Positions 16,128 to 24,705 are shown, numbered from the stretch's first letter. The stretch is 64,000 nucleotides of DNA from Roseiarcus sp963741405 (GCA_963741405.1 CAVUHX010000017.1:3562-67561); one strand, 5' to 3'. A program made the numbers and translations. The notes: generated by a model from the letters alone, not told the origin.

Positions 16128-17603
16128 TCACTTTGCGAGCGAGCAGTCGCGGCCCTTCGCCCGCTCGCACAAAGCCGCCGCGTCGGCCCTGGTAAGGCCG
16201 GATGCGCGCAAGGCGTAGACGGTCCCGCCATTGGCTTCCGTCTTCTGAACGCGGATCTTCGCCCCGTTGAGCGCCGCGGCGTATTTTGTGTTGAGCCGCG
16301 AGGCGTCGCTGGATGCTTGTGCTTCCGTCTTTGGCGCAGCGAATTGAACGGCCCAACCGCCTGACTGAGCGGCGGCGGCCTGTTCGGCTGGCCGTGGCGC
16401 CGGCGCAGCGGGCGCAAAGACTCCGAGGACCGTCTTGAAGGCGTGCTGCAAAGGAGCCAGGGGCCGCGTCAGGATCGAGGTCGGCGCGGGCGGAGCCGGC
16501 AGGGGTTCTGCCACAGCCTGCGGGGCGATGATCGTCGCCCCGGAGGACTGCGGCTCGCTCGCCGGCTGCGGCTCGGCCCGGGGCGCTTCCGCCTTTGCGA
16601 CGACGAGCCGGACCGGCGGTCGCTTCGGCGGCGCCATAGTCAGTTCGGGTTTCGGCGGCGACCGTTTTGCAGCCGCAGCCGGCGCGCCCTCGGCGTTCGC
16701 CGCCTGTCTGGCGGGCCGTTGTGGCGCTTCGGCAACGTGTGCGGGTCCGACCGGGCCGACGGCGGCGGAGGACGCAGTCGTCGCGTCCGGGGCAGCGCTC
16801 TTTGGAGGCGATGCCTGCGGCGCCGGGCCGGAATCAGGCTTCTGCACGGCCGTCTGCGGGACGGGCCCGTCTGCAAGGACCGGCGCCGCGGTCAGCGCCG
16901 GCGGCTGCAGTCCGCCGGATGCGCCGTTCGCGGGTTGCGCCGGAGCGGCCGGCCCGGGCGCCATGGCTGGCGGCTGGGGCGCGTCGCCGGGCGGAACACG
17001 AGACTCGATCTCCGTCGGCTTCTGCCCGGACGTGGCGACAACAGCGGGCGCCGGCTCCATGTCCTTGGGCGAGATCGCTATGTCCTTGGGCGAGATCGCT
17101 CCAGGGTCGCCCGTAGCCGCGTCGCGCTCGTGGCTCGACTGCGGCGCCCTCGCCGGAGCCTGGGCCGCGGCCACGACCGGCGGCGCCTTCGGCGCCCCGG
17201 ACTTGCCCGCCATGATGCCGAAGCCCGCGCCGAGCAGCGCCGAGGCGCCGAGAACGAGCGCCGAAGCCTTGAGCATCCACGAGCCGGAGGTGCGGCGCGT
17301 CGGACGCTTCCCACCCGGCCGCAAAGGCATGTCGCGGAACTCGAACGCCTGCGGCGCGTCAGTCTCGAAGGGGATCGTGACGCCCATGCCAACCGGAGCC
17401 GGGTCAAAAGGCGGCCGTCGCGGATCCAGGTCGCGCTTCGGCGGAGTCGGGGCGGGCGCCGGCGCAAGGCCGCCGGTGGATTCGATAAGGCGAATCAATT
17501 CGGCCAGCCGCTCATCCATGTCTTTCTGACCACCCCGGGCGCCCAAGTTGGGCTCGAACCCGTCATTGTTGGCGTCGGTCGGCCGAGAACCCGAAACGCT
17601 CAT
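16128..17603 (-). CDS. SPOR-domain membrane protein
   Basis: A 491-aa bitopic protein of the cell envelope. A short cytoplasmic region (1-109) is followed by a membrane segment at about 110-133 (MLKASALVLGASALLGAGFG), a long proline/alanine-rich periplasmic linker, and a SPOR domain at about 418-488 (GGWAVQFAAPKTEAQASSDA). SPOR domains bind denuded peptidoglycan at division sites. The linker contains a tandem 24-bp duplication (around 17060-17105) encoding AISPKDIAISPKDM. ATG 17603 is preferred; the open frame upstream belongs to a transposase scar. Confidence 0.85.
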   Translation of the reverse strand: MSVSGSRPTDANNDGFEPNLGARGGQKDMDERLAELIRLIESTGGLAPAPAPTPPKRDLDPRRPPFDPAPVGMGVTIPFETDAPQAFEFRDMPLRPGGKRPTRRTSGSWMLKASALVLGASALLGAGFGIMAGKSGAPKAPPVVAAAQAPARAPQSSHERDAATGDPGAISPKDIAISPKDMEPAPAVVATSGQKPTEIESRVPPGDAPQPPAMAPGPAAPAQPANGASGGLQPPALTAAPVLADGPVPQTAVQKPDSGPAPQASPPKSAAPDATTASSAAVGPVGPAHVAEAPQRPARQAANAEGAPAAAAKRSPPKPELTMAPPKRPPVRLVVAKAEAPRAEPQPASEPQSSGATIIAPQAVAEPLPAPPAPTSILTRPLAPLQHAFKTVLGVFAPAAPAPRPAEQAAAAQSGGWAVQFAAPKTEAQASSDASRLNTKYAAALNGAKIRVQKTEANGGTVYALRASGLTRADAAALCERAKGRDCSLAK

Positions 17604-17729
17604 TCCGTCCTTTTCAATCTCTGTTCCGAAAGATCGCGCCGTTCGCGCCCGTAACGCCGAACATTGTCCTTGCGGAGGCAAAACCAAGGCGGCCGCCGCC
17701 TCAAAGATCCGACGGCCCGAAAGGTTAAG

Positions 17730-17930
17730 GAACAGCAAACTCGCGCACGCAAGGCGCGCCGGATCGAGGCGGGCGCCGAGATAATCGAAGAACGTGATTT
17801 TGAGTTTTTTGCAGGTCCTGGCGAGACCGAGCATGCCGTCGCGGACCCGGCGGCCTTTGGTCGAGCACCCGCAAGAGTTCATCCTTGCGCCTGAACAGGC
17901 GTCTCAACAGACGGTCGAGGGTGCCGGTCC
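17730..17930 (-). pseudogene. C-terminal remnant of an IS66-like transposase
   Basis: The minus strand encodes GRRVRDGMLGLARTCKKLKI followed by TFFDYLGARL, the usual C-terminal tail of an IS66-like transposase group (RDCRDAFLGLMKTCxKLGxxFWDYLGxRL). LLRRLFRRKDELLRVLDQ precedes it in another frame. Only about 65 residues survive, in two frames. It abuts a truncated vapC on the opposite strand, marking an old insertion or deletion scar. Confidence 0.55.
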
Positions 17931-17950
17931 GGCGCTTGAAGATTCGGTCG

Positions 17951-18112
17951 AATGACCGGATCGCCGTGGAATGGGTCCGGTTCGCTGCGCTTGACGCCGA
18001 TGGTTTGATCGCCGCCACGGCTATCGTTCACGACCTGAGTCTGGTCACGCGCAACGTCCACGACCTCGAGGACACCCAAGTCTCGCTGATCAATCCCAGC
18101 GACGTCGGATGA
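17951..18112 (+). pseudogene. C-terminal fragment of a VapC-type PIN-domain toxin
   Basis: About 53 codons read DRIAVEWVRFAALDADGLIA and ATAIVHDLSLVTRNVHDLED, matching the last third of VapC ribonucleases: the acidic D-A-A-T-A motif and LVTRN strand. The N-terminal PIN half with the first catalytic Asp is gone, replaced by the transposase remnant. No antitoxin is adjacent, so it should be non-functional. Confidence 0.7.
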
Positions 18113-18196
18113 CCGGGCGCAAATCAGGAACTGCCCGCCTTGACGTGGAAGTCCATGGGCCGGCCGCCTCCCGCTGCGCCGGCGGCGGCGTTCCCG

Positions 18197-19024
18197 CTAC
18201 TTCCGGCGGATTGTCACCCGGTGCTCGGCGACCGGGATCATGGCGCGCACCCTTTTGACCCATTCCCGGTCGATCCGGGCGGAGACGACGCCGGGGCCAT
18301 CCGAGGCTTTCGCCACCACGTGCCCCCAGGGGTCGGCGACCAGCGAATGACCGTAGGTGTGACGCTGCTCGTTGCCGACGGTGAAGGAGCCGGTCTGGGC
18401 GCTGGCGCAGACATAGGCCTCGGTCTCGATCGCGCGGGCGCGCAGGAGCACTTCCCAATGGTCCTTGCCGGTCTGGAGCGTGAAGGCGGCGGGCAGCGCG
18501 ATGATCTCGGCGCCCTTTTCCGCCAGCGCCTGGAAGAGGTCGGGGAAGCGGAGGTCGTAGCAGATCGAGCAGCCGATCGTGACGCCTTCGCAATCGTAGG
18601 TGACGACTGTGTCGCCCGCTTTCACCGTCTGGCTTTCCTTGTAGGAGGCGCCGTCGGGCGTCGTCACGTCGAAGAGGTGGATCTTGCGGTAGCGGGCGAT
18701 CTCCTCGCCGGCGCGGTCGAAGACAACGGATGTGTTGTGGATGCGCTCCTCGCCCTCGATCCTTTCCATGATCGAGCCGGCGTGGACGAACATGCGATGC
18801 CTGATCGCCTGCCGGCGCGCCATCGCGTAGGCCGGGCCGCCGGGAAAGCTTTCGGCGTTGGCGAGCTTGTCCGCTTTCGATCCGCCGGCCCAGTCGAAGA
18901 ACTCGGGCAAGAGCACCCAGTCAGGGCGTTCCTCCCGCACCGCGCGCTCGATCAGCGCCTCGGCGGCCGCGACATTGGCGGGCTTGTCGCTGATCGAGTT
19001 CATCTGGATGATCGAGACTTTCAT
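18197..19024 (-). CDS. Carbon-nitrogen hydrolase (Nit/omega-amidase-like)
   Basis: A 275-aa nitrilase-superfamily amidase. The Glu-Lys-Cys triad is seen as LLPEFF, YRKIHLFDV and GCSICYDLRFPDL. The KIHLFDV and CYDLRFP signatures are those of the Nit branch, whose members hydrolyse omega-amides or deaminated glutathione. It is cytosolic. The ATG at 19024 has a revcomp GAGAGGACATG context. It lies 26 nt from the stop of the upstream pentapeptide-repeat gene on the same strand, so the two could share a transcript. Confidence 0.88.
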   Translation of the reverse strand: MKVSIIQMNSISDKPANVAAAEALIERAVREERPDWVLLPEFFDWAGGSKADKLANAESFPGGPAYAMARRQAIRHRMFVHAGSIMERIEGEERIHNTSVVFDRAGEEIARYRKIHLFDVTTPDGASYKESQTVKAGDTVVTYDCEGVTIGCSICYDLRFPDLFQALAEKGAEIIALPAAFTLQTGKDHWEVLLRARAIETEAYVCASAQTGSFTVGNEQRHTYGHSLVADPWGHVVAKASDGPGVVSARIDREWVKRVRAMIPVAEHRVTIRRK

Positions 19025-19050
19025 GTCCTCTCCGAATTGAAGCGCGGCGA

Positions 19051-20310
19051 CTAGGGCGACGGGGATGCGACGTCGCCGCTCTCGACTTCAGTCGCGCGCT
19101 CGCCGACAGCGACCAGCCAGCTCTTGAGGTCCGGCGAAACACGGTCCGGAGGCATCCTCACCCGAAACACATTGTGCTCAATCAGCGAAGGATCGAATAC
19201 GCCGGTGTTCACGTCGGGCTCAGCGACGAGCAGCAGCGGAAGATTCATCATCGCCGCCATCCCGGCCTCGATCTGGTTCCACGGCGTCGACAACGCCTTT
19301 CCGCTGACTGTCGACTCCTCCGCCGTGCCCGCGCGCCAGAGGCCGTCGGAGATCCTCAGCTCGGCAAATCCGAATACGACCGCGCCGGCGCAACCGGACA
19401 TCCGTCTTCGAACCTCGGAAAGGGCGCTTGTCAGCGGGTAGTCGACCCGCTCCAGAGTCGACGCCGCCAGGCCGTTCGCCTCCAGCCATCCGGAAATCAG
19501 CGCGACCATCTTCTCCTGATGCGCATCAAGACATCCCGGTTTGCTGACATAGACGACCGGGGGCGCCGCGCGCGCGCCGCCAGCCCCCGCCGTGAATACG
19601 TCGGGGCCGACCCACTGGCCGTCCTTGATGTGGGGCAGGAGCGCGGCGGGAATATTCCGCGCTCGGTCGAAAGTCGCCCCCGTCAGTCTTGTCCCGCCGA
19701 AGTTTGCGCCGAGAAGGTCGGCTTCGAAAAAATTCGCCCCGCTGAGGTCGGCTTTACGGAGAACCGCATCCGTCATGCGCGCTTGGTAGAAAATGGCCCC
19801 CGAGGCCTTGGCTCCTTTCAATGACGCTCCCGTAAGGTCCGCCCGATAGAAATCGGCCTCGCTCAGGTCGACCGGGCTGTCGTTCCGCGAGCCGAGGTAG
19901 GCGTTGTTCAGATTGGTCTTCTGCAGATCCGCCTTTTGCAGGGAGGGCGCGAACGCCAGGCCGTCCGCGAGGAGCTTCTGGAAATTGCCGGCCGGCTGAC
20001 CGCGAAGGATCGCCGCTATGACGTTGATCGTTTCCGTCGCATAAGGCGTCCCGATCGTCGTGACCTCACTCGTCGGATCGAAAAACCGACGCAGGAGAAT
20101 GGCGCCGGCAAGCCTGTCGATCTCGTTTGTCGAGGCCAGCGAAGAGACGACGTCGTCGAACGATTTCCGCGTCGCCGCGACCTTGTCGCGGCGCGTCGAG
20201 AACTTGAAATACTGCATCACCGCGATAACGGCGCCGGCGACCGCGGCGAAGCCGGTGGCGAAGCTGGCGAACTCGGTCAGGAGTCCGGACGATGGACCGG
20301 CGTCGGGCAC
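19051..20310 (-). CDS. Membrane-anchored pentapeptide-repeat protein with TIR/NDRT-like C-terminal domain
   Basis: A 419-aa protein in three parts. Residues about 14-35 are a membrane segment (FATGFAAVAGAVIAVMQYF). Residues about 118-210 are pentapeptide repeats of A(D/N)LXX type (ADLTGASLKGAKASG, ADLSGANFFEADLLGANF). Residues about 245-400 form an alpha/beta domain opening PPVVYVSKPG and containing STPWNQIEAGMAAMMNLPLL. The Glu in that motif resembles the catalytic Glu of nucleoside deoxyribosyltransferase/TIR-like folds (G-x-E-x-G-x-A). Such domains are often NAD- or nucleotide-cleaving immune effectors; activity here is inference. The next gene on the strand is the Nit amidase. Confidence 0.7.
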   Translation of the reverse strand: MPDAGPSSGLLTEFASFATGFAAVAGAVIAVMQYFKFSTRRDKVAATRKSFDDVVSSLASTNEIDRLAGAILLRRFFDPTSEVTTIGTPYATETINVIAAILRGQPAGNFQKLLADGLAFAPSLQKADLQKTNLNNAYLGSRNDSPVDLSEADFYRADLTGASLKGAKASGAIFYQARMTDAVLRKADLSGANFFEADLLGANFGGTRLTGATFDRARNIPAALLPHIKDGQWVGPDVFTAGAGGARAAPPVVYVSKPGCLDAHQEKMVALISGWLEANGLAASTLERVDYPLTSALSEVRRRMSGCAGAVVFGFAELRISDGLWRAGTAEESTVSGKALSTPWNQIEAGMAAMMNLPLLLVAEPDVNTGVFDPSLIEHNVFRVRMPPDRVSPDLKSWLVAVGERATEVESGDVASPSP

Positions 20311-20385
20311 CCGTGGGCCTCCGGAAGGATGGCGGAGCCTATTGCACTTGGCGCTCCCGCGCTACCGCGGGCGTGTCGGGAACCG

Positions 20386-20953
20386 TCAACCGCGCACGAA
20401 GGCGGCGAAGGCTTTCAACTGGTCGGCGATGAAGCCGCGGGTCGCCGCGTCGGTGATCTCGCTCTTCTCGACGTCAGCCTTGGCCTGGACCTGCGGAATG
20501 ATGATCTCGGGCTTGTTGAGGACGCGGCCGTCGAGATAGACGAACATCTGGCGCAAGGCGAAGCTGCGCGCGCAAGCCGCCCCAAAGCCCTTGCGAGGCG
20601 CTCTGGAGCGCGACCGGCTTGGCGGCGAAACGGCTGATTGGGCAGGCGGGAGATCCAGTCGATCGCGTTCTTGAGGCCGCCGGGGATGGTATGATTGTAC
20701 TCCGGCGTCACGATGATCACGCCGTCCGCCGCGCGAATGGCGTCCGCCGCGCGTGTCACGACCGGCGGAACGCCCGCCGCCTGAACGTCGAAATTGTAGA
20801 GCGGGAAGTCGCCGACCGAGGGCGAGCGGTCGAGATCGTGACGCCCTCGGGCGCGAGCGCCGGCAGGGCGCGGGCGATCGCCGCATTGTAGGAGCCTTTG
20901 CGCAGGCTGCCGACCATGACGACGAAGCGGAGCGGCTTCTGTTCGGCTATCAA
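20386..20953 (-). pseudogene. NADPH-dependent FMN reductase, three frameshifts
   Basis: Flavodoxin-fold NAD(P)H:FMN/quinone reductase of about 188 aa. The N-terminal FMN-binding loop VVMVGSLRKGSYNAAIARAL, the middle TPEYNHTIPGGLKNAIDWIS and the C-terminal LRQMFVYLDGRVLNKPEIII lie in three different frames. Breaks fall near 20836 (after PEGVTI), near 20618 (after PNQPF) and near 20560 (before LRQMF); each needs a one-base change. The start is probably TTG 20953, 5 nt after AAGGAG. It is either a decayed gene or a patch of poor sequence. Confidence 0.8.
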
Positions 20954-21075
20954 CGTTTCTCCTTGACGGGTTTGAGGCGCGGGCGGGTTCTTGGCGGCGG
21001 GTCCTGGCCGGAGTTTGGCCTCGCCCGCCGGCTTGCTATGGTGCAATTCGAATCCCGGCGCAATCGAGGACCTCC

Positions 21076-21888
21076 ATGCTCGCCCCTTCCAGCCTTTTCG
21101 ATCTCAGTGGACGGACCGCGCTCGTGACCGGCGGCGCGACGGGGATCGGCAAAGTCTGCGCCGAGGCTATGCTTTCCGCCGGCGCGCGGGTGCTGATCGC
21201 CTCCCGCAAGGCCGAAGCCTGCGAAGCGGCGGCGAAGGAATTGTCGTCGGTCGGCCGCTGCGAAGGCTTCGGCGGCACCGTCGCGACGGAAGCCGGCGTC
21301 GCCGCGCTCGCCGCAGAGACGCGGAGCCGCACGGACGTCCTCCACATCCTCGTCAACAACGCCGGGATGAACTGGGGCGAACCGTTCGAGACCTTCCCTT
21401 GGAAGGCCTGGGAGCGGGTGATGAGCGTGAACGTGACCGGCCTGTTTTCGCTGACGCGCGATCTTGCGCCGATGCTGGCCGCGGCCGCGACCGCCGACCG
21501 GCCCTCGACCGTCGTCAATATCGGCTCGGTGATGGGCGGCGTGACCCAATCCGAGCACGCCTATTCCTATGCGGCCTCGAAAGCCGCCGTTCATCACCTG
21601 ACGCGGATTCTCGCCGCCGAATTCGCGCCCCGGCAGGTGACGGTCAACGCCCTTGCGCCGGGACCGTTTCCAACCAACATGACGCGCTTCGCCCTGGGGG
21701 ACGAGGCCGGCGCCGCGCGCGGCGCGAAGGCCGTGCCGATGGACCGGCTCGGCCGGCCTGAAGACATCGCGGGCGCGCTCCTGTTCCTGACCGGGCGCGG
21801 CGGCGCCTATACGACCGGGGCGATCGTGCCGGTCGACGGCGGAATCAGCGTTTCGGCGCCCCCGCCGATGTTCGGAGGCGAGGAATGA
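21076..21888 (+). CDS. Short-chain dehydrogenase/reductase
   Basis: Classical SDR of 270 aa. The cofactor motif is TGGATGIGK (residues about 17-25), followed by NNAGMNWGEPF, catalytic Ser in NIGSVMGG and the YxxxK pair in YSYAASKAAVHH. C-terminal PVDGGISV is typical. The substrate is not evident. The stop overlaps the MaoC start by 4 nt (ATGA), suggesting paired reductase/hydratase chemistry on an acyl-CoA. Confidence 0.88.
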   Translation: MLAPSSLFDLSGRTALVTGGATGIGKVCAEAMLSAGARVLIASRKAEACEAAAKELSSVGRCEGFGGTVATEAGVAALAAETRSRTDVLHILVNNAGMNWGEPFETFPWKAWERVMSVNVTGLFSLTRDLAPMLAAAATADRPSTVVNIGSVMGGVTQSEHAYSYAASKAAVHHLTRILAAEFAPRQVTVNALAPGPFPTNMTRFALGDEAGAARGAKAVPMDRLGRPEDIAGALLFLTGRGGAYTTGAIVPVDGGISVSAPPPMFGGEE

Positions 21889-22346
21889 GCGGCTCGACGT
21901 TCGAGGCGAGCGACCTTCATCAGCACGTCGGCCAGACTTTCGTCTCGCACTGGTTCGTCGTCGACCAGGACCGCATCGACGCCTTCGCCAAGGTCACAGA
22001 GGACGAGCAGTTCATCCACGTCGACCCGGAGCGGGCCGCCGTGACCCCCTTCGGCGGCACGGTGGCGCACGGGTTCCTGACCTTGTCGCTGCTTTCGCCG
22101 ATGGCCTACAGCGCGCTGCCGACGATCAAGGGCCGGACGATGGGGATCAACTACGGCTTCGACCGGGTGCGCTTCCTCCACCCCGTGCGCTCGGACAGCC
22201 GGGTGCGCGCGCACTTTCTCCTGACCGCAGTCATCAAGCGCTCGGAGCGCGAATGGCAGATGACCTATGACGTCACCATCGAGATCGAGGGCGTCCACAA
22301 GCCGGCGCTGGCGGCGACGTGGCTGACGATGCAGGTGGTGGGGTAG
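21885..22346 (+). CDS. MaoC-like (R)-specific enoyl-CoA hydratase
   Basis: Hot-dog-fold hydratase of 153 aa. The catalytic hydratase-2 motif appears as FAKVTEDEQFIHVDPERAA with the Asp/His dyad, followed by GGTVAHGFLTLSLL. It hydrates trans-2-enoyl-CoA to (R)-3-hydroxyacyl-CoA; in PHB producers this feeds polymer synthesis. Coupled to the SDR gene by ATGA overlap. The substrate chain length cannot be read from sequence. Confidence 0.88.
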   Translation: MSGSTFEASDLHQHVGQTFVSHWFVVDQDRIDAFAKVTEDEQFIHVDPERAAVTPFGGTVAHGFLTLSLLSPMAYSALPTIKGRTMGINYGFDRVRFLHPVRSDSRVRAHFLLTAVIKRSEREWQMTYDVTIEIEGVHKPALAATWLTMQVVG

Positions 22347-22370
22347 AGTTGAATTTCAGCTGGTGGTTCT

Positions 22371-22403
22371 TTGACCGACTACAGGTTCGTGTGTATTATA
22401 CAC
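22371..22403 (+). promoter_or_regulatory. hicAB promoter with palindromic operator
   Basis: TTGACC (22371-22376), 17-nt spacer, TATTAT (22394-22399): a near-consensus sigma-70 promoter. The -10 box lies inside the perfect palindrome GTGTAT-T-ATACAC (22391-22403), a likely operator for HicB autorepression. The start point would fall within about 3 nt of the hicA ATG. Confidence 0.7.
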
Positions 22404-22407
22404 ATTG

Positions 22408-22586
22408 ATGCGGAGCGCCGACCTTATTCGCGAATTGGAGAGGGCCGGCTGGACCTTGAAGCGCGTTCGAGGCTCCCACCATGTCTTCGTCCACCCGTCC
22501 GTCGCGGGATTGTCGTCGTGCCGCATCCGAAACGCGAACTCGGCGTTGGCCTCGTCGCCGCGATCCGCAAGCAGGCTGGGCTCTAA
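22408..22586 (+). CDS. hicA: HicA mRNA interferase toxin (one frameshift)
   Basis: HicA toxin, a small dsRBD-like ribonuclease of about 60 aa. The start MRSADLIRELERAGWTLKRV and the catalytic RGSHHVFVHPS histidine motif are in one frame. The rest, RGIVVVPHPKRELGVGLVAA and IRKQAGL, is in another frame after a missing base near 22500. The stop at 22586 sits 2 nt before hicB. Either the toxin is inactivated or the sequence has an error; the antitoxin is intact, consistent with either. Confidence 0.8.
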
Positions 22587-22588
22587 TC

Positions 22589-22978
22589 ATGCGCTATCCG
22601 ATCGCGATTGAACCGAGGACGCTGAAGTCAGATTACGGCGTCGTCATTCCCGATCTGCCGGGTTGTTTCTCGGCCGGAGAAACACTGGAGGAGGCGATCG
22701 CCGGAGCCGAGGAGGCCGGACTGGCATGGATTGACGCCGCACTCGACGCCGGGGAAGCGATTCCCCCGCCCTCTTCCCTGGAAGCGATCCGCGCCAGGCC
22801 AGAATTCTCGGGCTGGATTCTATCGCTCGCGACCATCGATCCGGCCGCGCTCGACGATACGGTCGAGCGGGTCAATATCACCTTGCCCCGCCGCATTCTG
22901 CGGCGTCTCGATGACGAGGCGCAGGCGGCGGGGGAGACGCGGTCGGGCTATATCGCCAAGCTCGCGATCGGTCATTGA
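22589..22978 (+). CDS. hicB: HicB antitoxin
   Basis: A 129-aa HicB antitoxin. The N-terminal partially degraded RNase H fold reads SDYGVVIPDLPGCFSAGETL, the family hallmark that neutralises HicA. The C-terminal part (RVNITLPRRILRRLDDEAQA, then RSGYIAKLA) is a ribbon-helix-helix DNA-binding domain, which would bind the palindrome at 22391-22403. ATG 22589 begins 2 nt after the hicA stop. Confidence 0.9.
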   Translation: MRYPIAIEPRTLKSDYGVVIPDLPGCFSAGETLEEAIAGAEEAGLAWIDAALDAGEAIPPPSSLEAIRARPEFSGWILSLATIDPAALDDTVERVNITLPRRILRRLDDEAQAAGETRSGYIAKLAIGH

Positions 22979-23388
22979 GCGTGACGGCTGCGCGGGAGCG
23001 CTCTATTTCGCCCGTCGAGGGCGGCGGCGCCCCGAGCGGCGCGCAAGCTCGCCGACGAATAGCTTTCCTATTCCCACGCCCCGCGCCACGAAAGTCCTTG
23101 ACGACATGACGATCGCGTTCTATGTATGTTCCCGAGCGAAACGAGGACGAACGCGTGATCAGGAAGCGACACCCGGGCTGCCTTCTGTTTTTCCGAGGGA
23201 TGTCGGCCGGGAAACCGGGGAGAAATTTTTTCTGGCCTGGATTCCTCGTAAGCGCTTGAAAAGCCCCGAATCGGACGAAAAATCCAAGGAAATCCAAGGA
23301 AATCCAAGTCCGCTTTGTTGGTCCGGCTTGGTCGGGCTTTGGGATGGGCTTTGAAGAACTTGGCCGAGCCGGCAGAACGAGTTTCGGC
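22979..23388. other. Intergenic stretch without a supported gene
   Basis: About 410 nt between hicB and pyrC. It holds a 10-bp tandem repeat (AATCCAAGGA, three copies, 23281-23310) and AT-richer sequence resembling the degenerate stretch at 33130-33245. Short open frames have no family features. Confidence 0.5.
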
Positions 23389-24705
23389 TTACCAGAACCG
23401 AACCGCCTCACCCCCCGAGGGCGTCCCGAGCTCTCCCTCCCACATCACACGGCGTCCGCGTAAAATAGTCCCGACCGGCCAGCCCGTGACCGTCCTGCCG
23501 TCGTAGGGCGTCCAGTTCGAGCGGGAGGCGATCCAGGAGTCCCGGATCGTCTCGACCCGCTTCATGTCGACCACGGTGAAGTCCGCGTCGTAGCCTGCGG
23601 CGATGCGCCCCTTGCCGATGATGCGGAAGATCCGCGCCGGGCCGGCGCTGGTCAGGTCGACGAAGCGTTCCAGGGTGAGGCGCCCGGCGTTGACGTGGTC
23701 GAGCATGATCGGAACGAGCGTCTGCACCCCGGTCATGCCGGAGGGGCTGTCAGGATAGGGCTTCGCCTTTTCTGCGAGCGTGTGGGGGGCGTGGTCGGAA
23801 CCGAGCACGTCGACCACTCCTGACGCGAGCCCGCGCCAGATCCCGACGCGATGCTCGGGTCCGCGCACCGGCGGGTTCATCTGCAGTTTCGTGCCCAGTC
23901 GCGGATAGTCCTCGGCGCTGAGCGTCAGGTGATGCGGCGTCGCCTCGCAACTCGCGACGTCCTTCGCCTGCGCCAAAAACTCCATCTCCTCGCGGGTCGA
24001 GACGTGCAGCACGTGCACCTGTGCGGCCGCTTCGCGCGCGAGCCGGACAAGGCGCTCGGTGCAGCGCAGGGCCGCGATCTCGTCGCGCCAGACCGGATGA
24101 GACGTTGGATCGCCTGCAACCCGCAGCGGCTTCCTTTCGTTGAGGCGGGCTTCGTCCTCGCTGTGAAAGGCCGCGCGGCGGCGGGTCCGTTTCAGGATCG
24201 CGAGCACCCCCTCGTCTTCGGCGACCAGCAGCCGCCCGGTCGAGGAACCCATGAACACCTTGATTCCCGCCGCCGCCGGCAGCCGTTCGAGCTCGGGAAT
24301 GTCGGCGACGTTGTCGTGCGCGCCGCCGACCCAGAAGGCGAAGTCGCAATGCATTCGGCCCGTGGCGCGGCGCACCTTGTCGGCCAGCGCTTCGGCGGTG
24401 GTGGTCGTCGGATCGGTGTTCGGCATCTCGAACACGGCGGTCACTCCGCCGAGAACGGCCGCGCGCGAACCCGTCTCGAGATCCTCCTTGTGGACGGGGC
24501 CGGGCTCGCGGAAATGCACCTGGCTGTCGATCACGCCTGGGAGCACATGCAGGCCCGTGCAGTCGATGAGCTCGCCAGCCGCAGACGCGCTCAAGGCGCC
24601 GATCGCGGCGATCCGCCCGTCGCGGACGCCGACGTCGCGCAAGAGCGCGCCGTCCTGATTGACCACGGTTCCGTTGGCGAGAACGACATCGAAACTTTGC
24701 GGCAT
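23389..24705 (-). CDS. pyrC: Dihydroorotase
   Basis: Amidohydrolase of 438 aa for the third step of pyrimidine synthesis. Metal-binding histidines are in GVIDSQVHFREPG. Further metal-site segments are HVLHVSTREEMEFL and EATPHHLTLSAEDY, with the catalytic Asp in LGSDHAPHTL. The genomic pairing with divergent ygfZ is common in Rhizobiales. A related allantoinase cannot be wholly excluded, but MPNTDPTTTTAEAL and the neighbour favour dihydroorotase. ATG 24705 starts a family-typical MPQSFDVVLANGTV. Confidence 0.88.
   Translation of the reverse strand: MPQSFDVVLANGTVVNQDGALLRDVGVRDGRIAAIGALSASAAGELIDCTGLHVLPGVIDSQVHFREPGPVHKEDLETGSRAAVLGGVTAVFEMPNTDPTTTTAEALADKVRRATGRMHCDFAFWVGGAHDNVADIPELERLPAAAGIKVFMGSSTGRLLVAEDEGVLAILKRTRRRAAFHSEDEARLNERKPLRVAGDPTSHPVWRDEIAALRCTERLVRLAREAAAQVHVLHVSTREEMEFLAQAKDVASCEATPHHLTLSAEDYPRLGTKLQMNPPVRGPEHRVGIWRGLASGVVDVLGSDHAPHTLAEKAKPYPDSPSGMTGVQTLVPIMLDHVNAGRLTLERFVDLTSAGPARIFRIIGKGRIAAGYDADFTVVDMKRVETIRDSWIASRSNWTPYDGRTVTGWPVGTILRGRRVMWEGELGTPSGGEAVRFW

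Noticed and set aside
23281..23310. CRISPR-like array
   Set aside because: The repeats are only 10 bp and contiguous, with no spacers.
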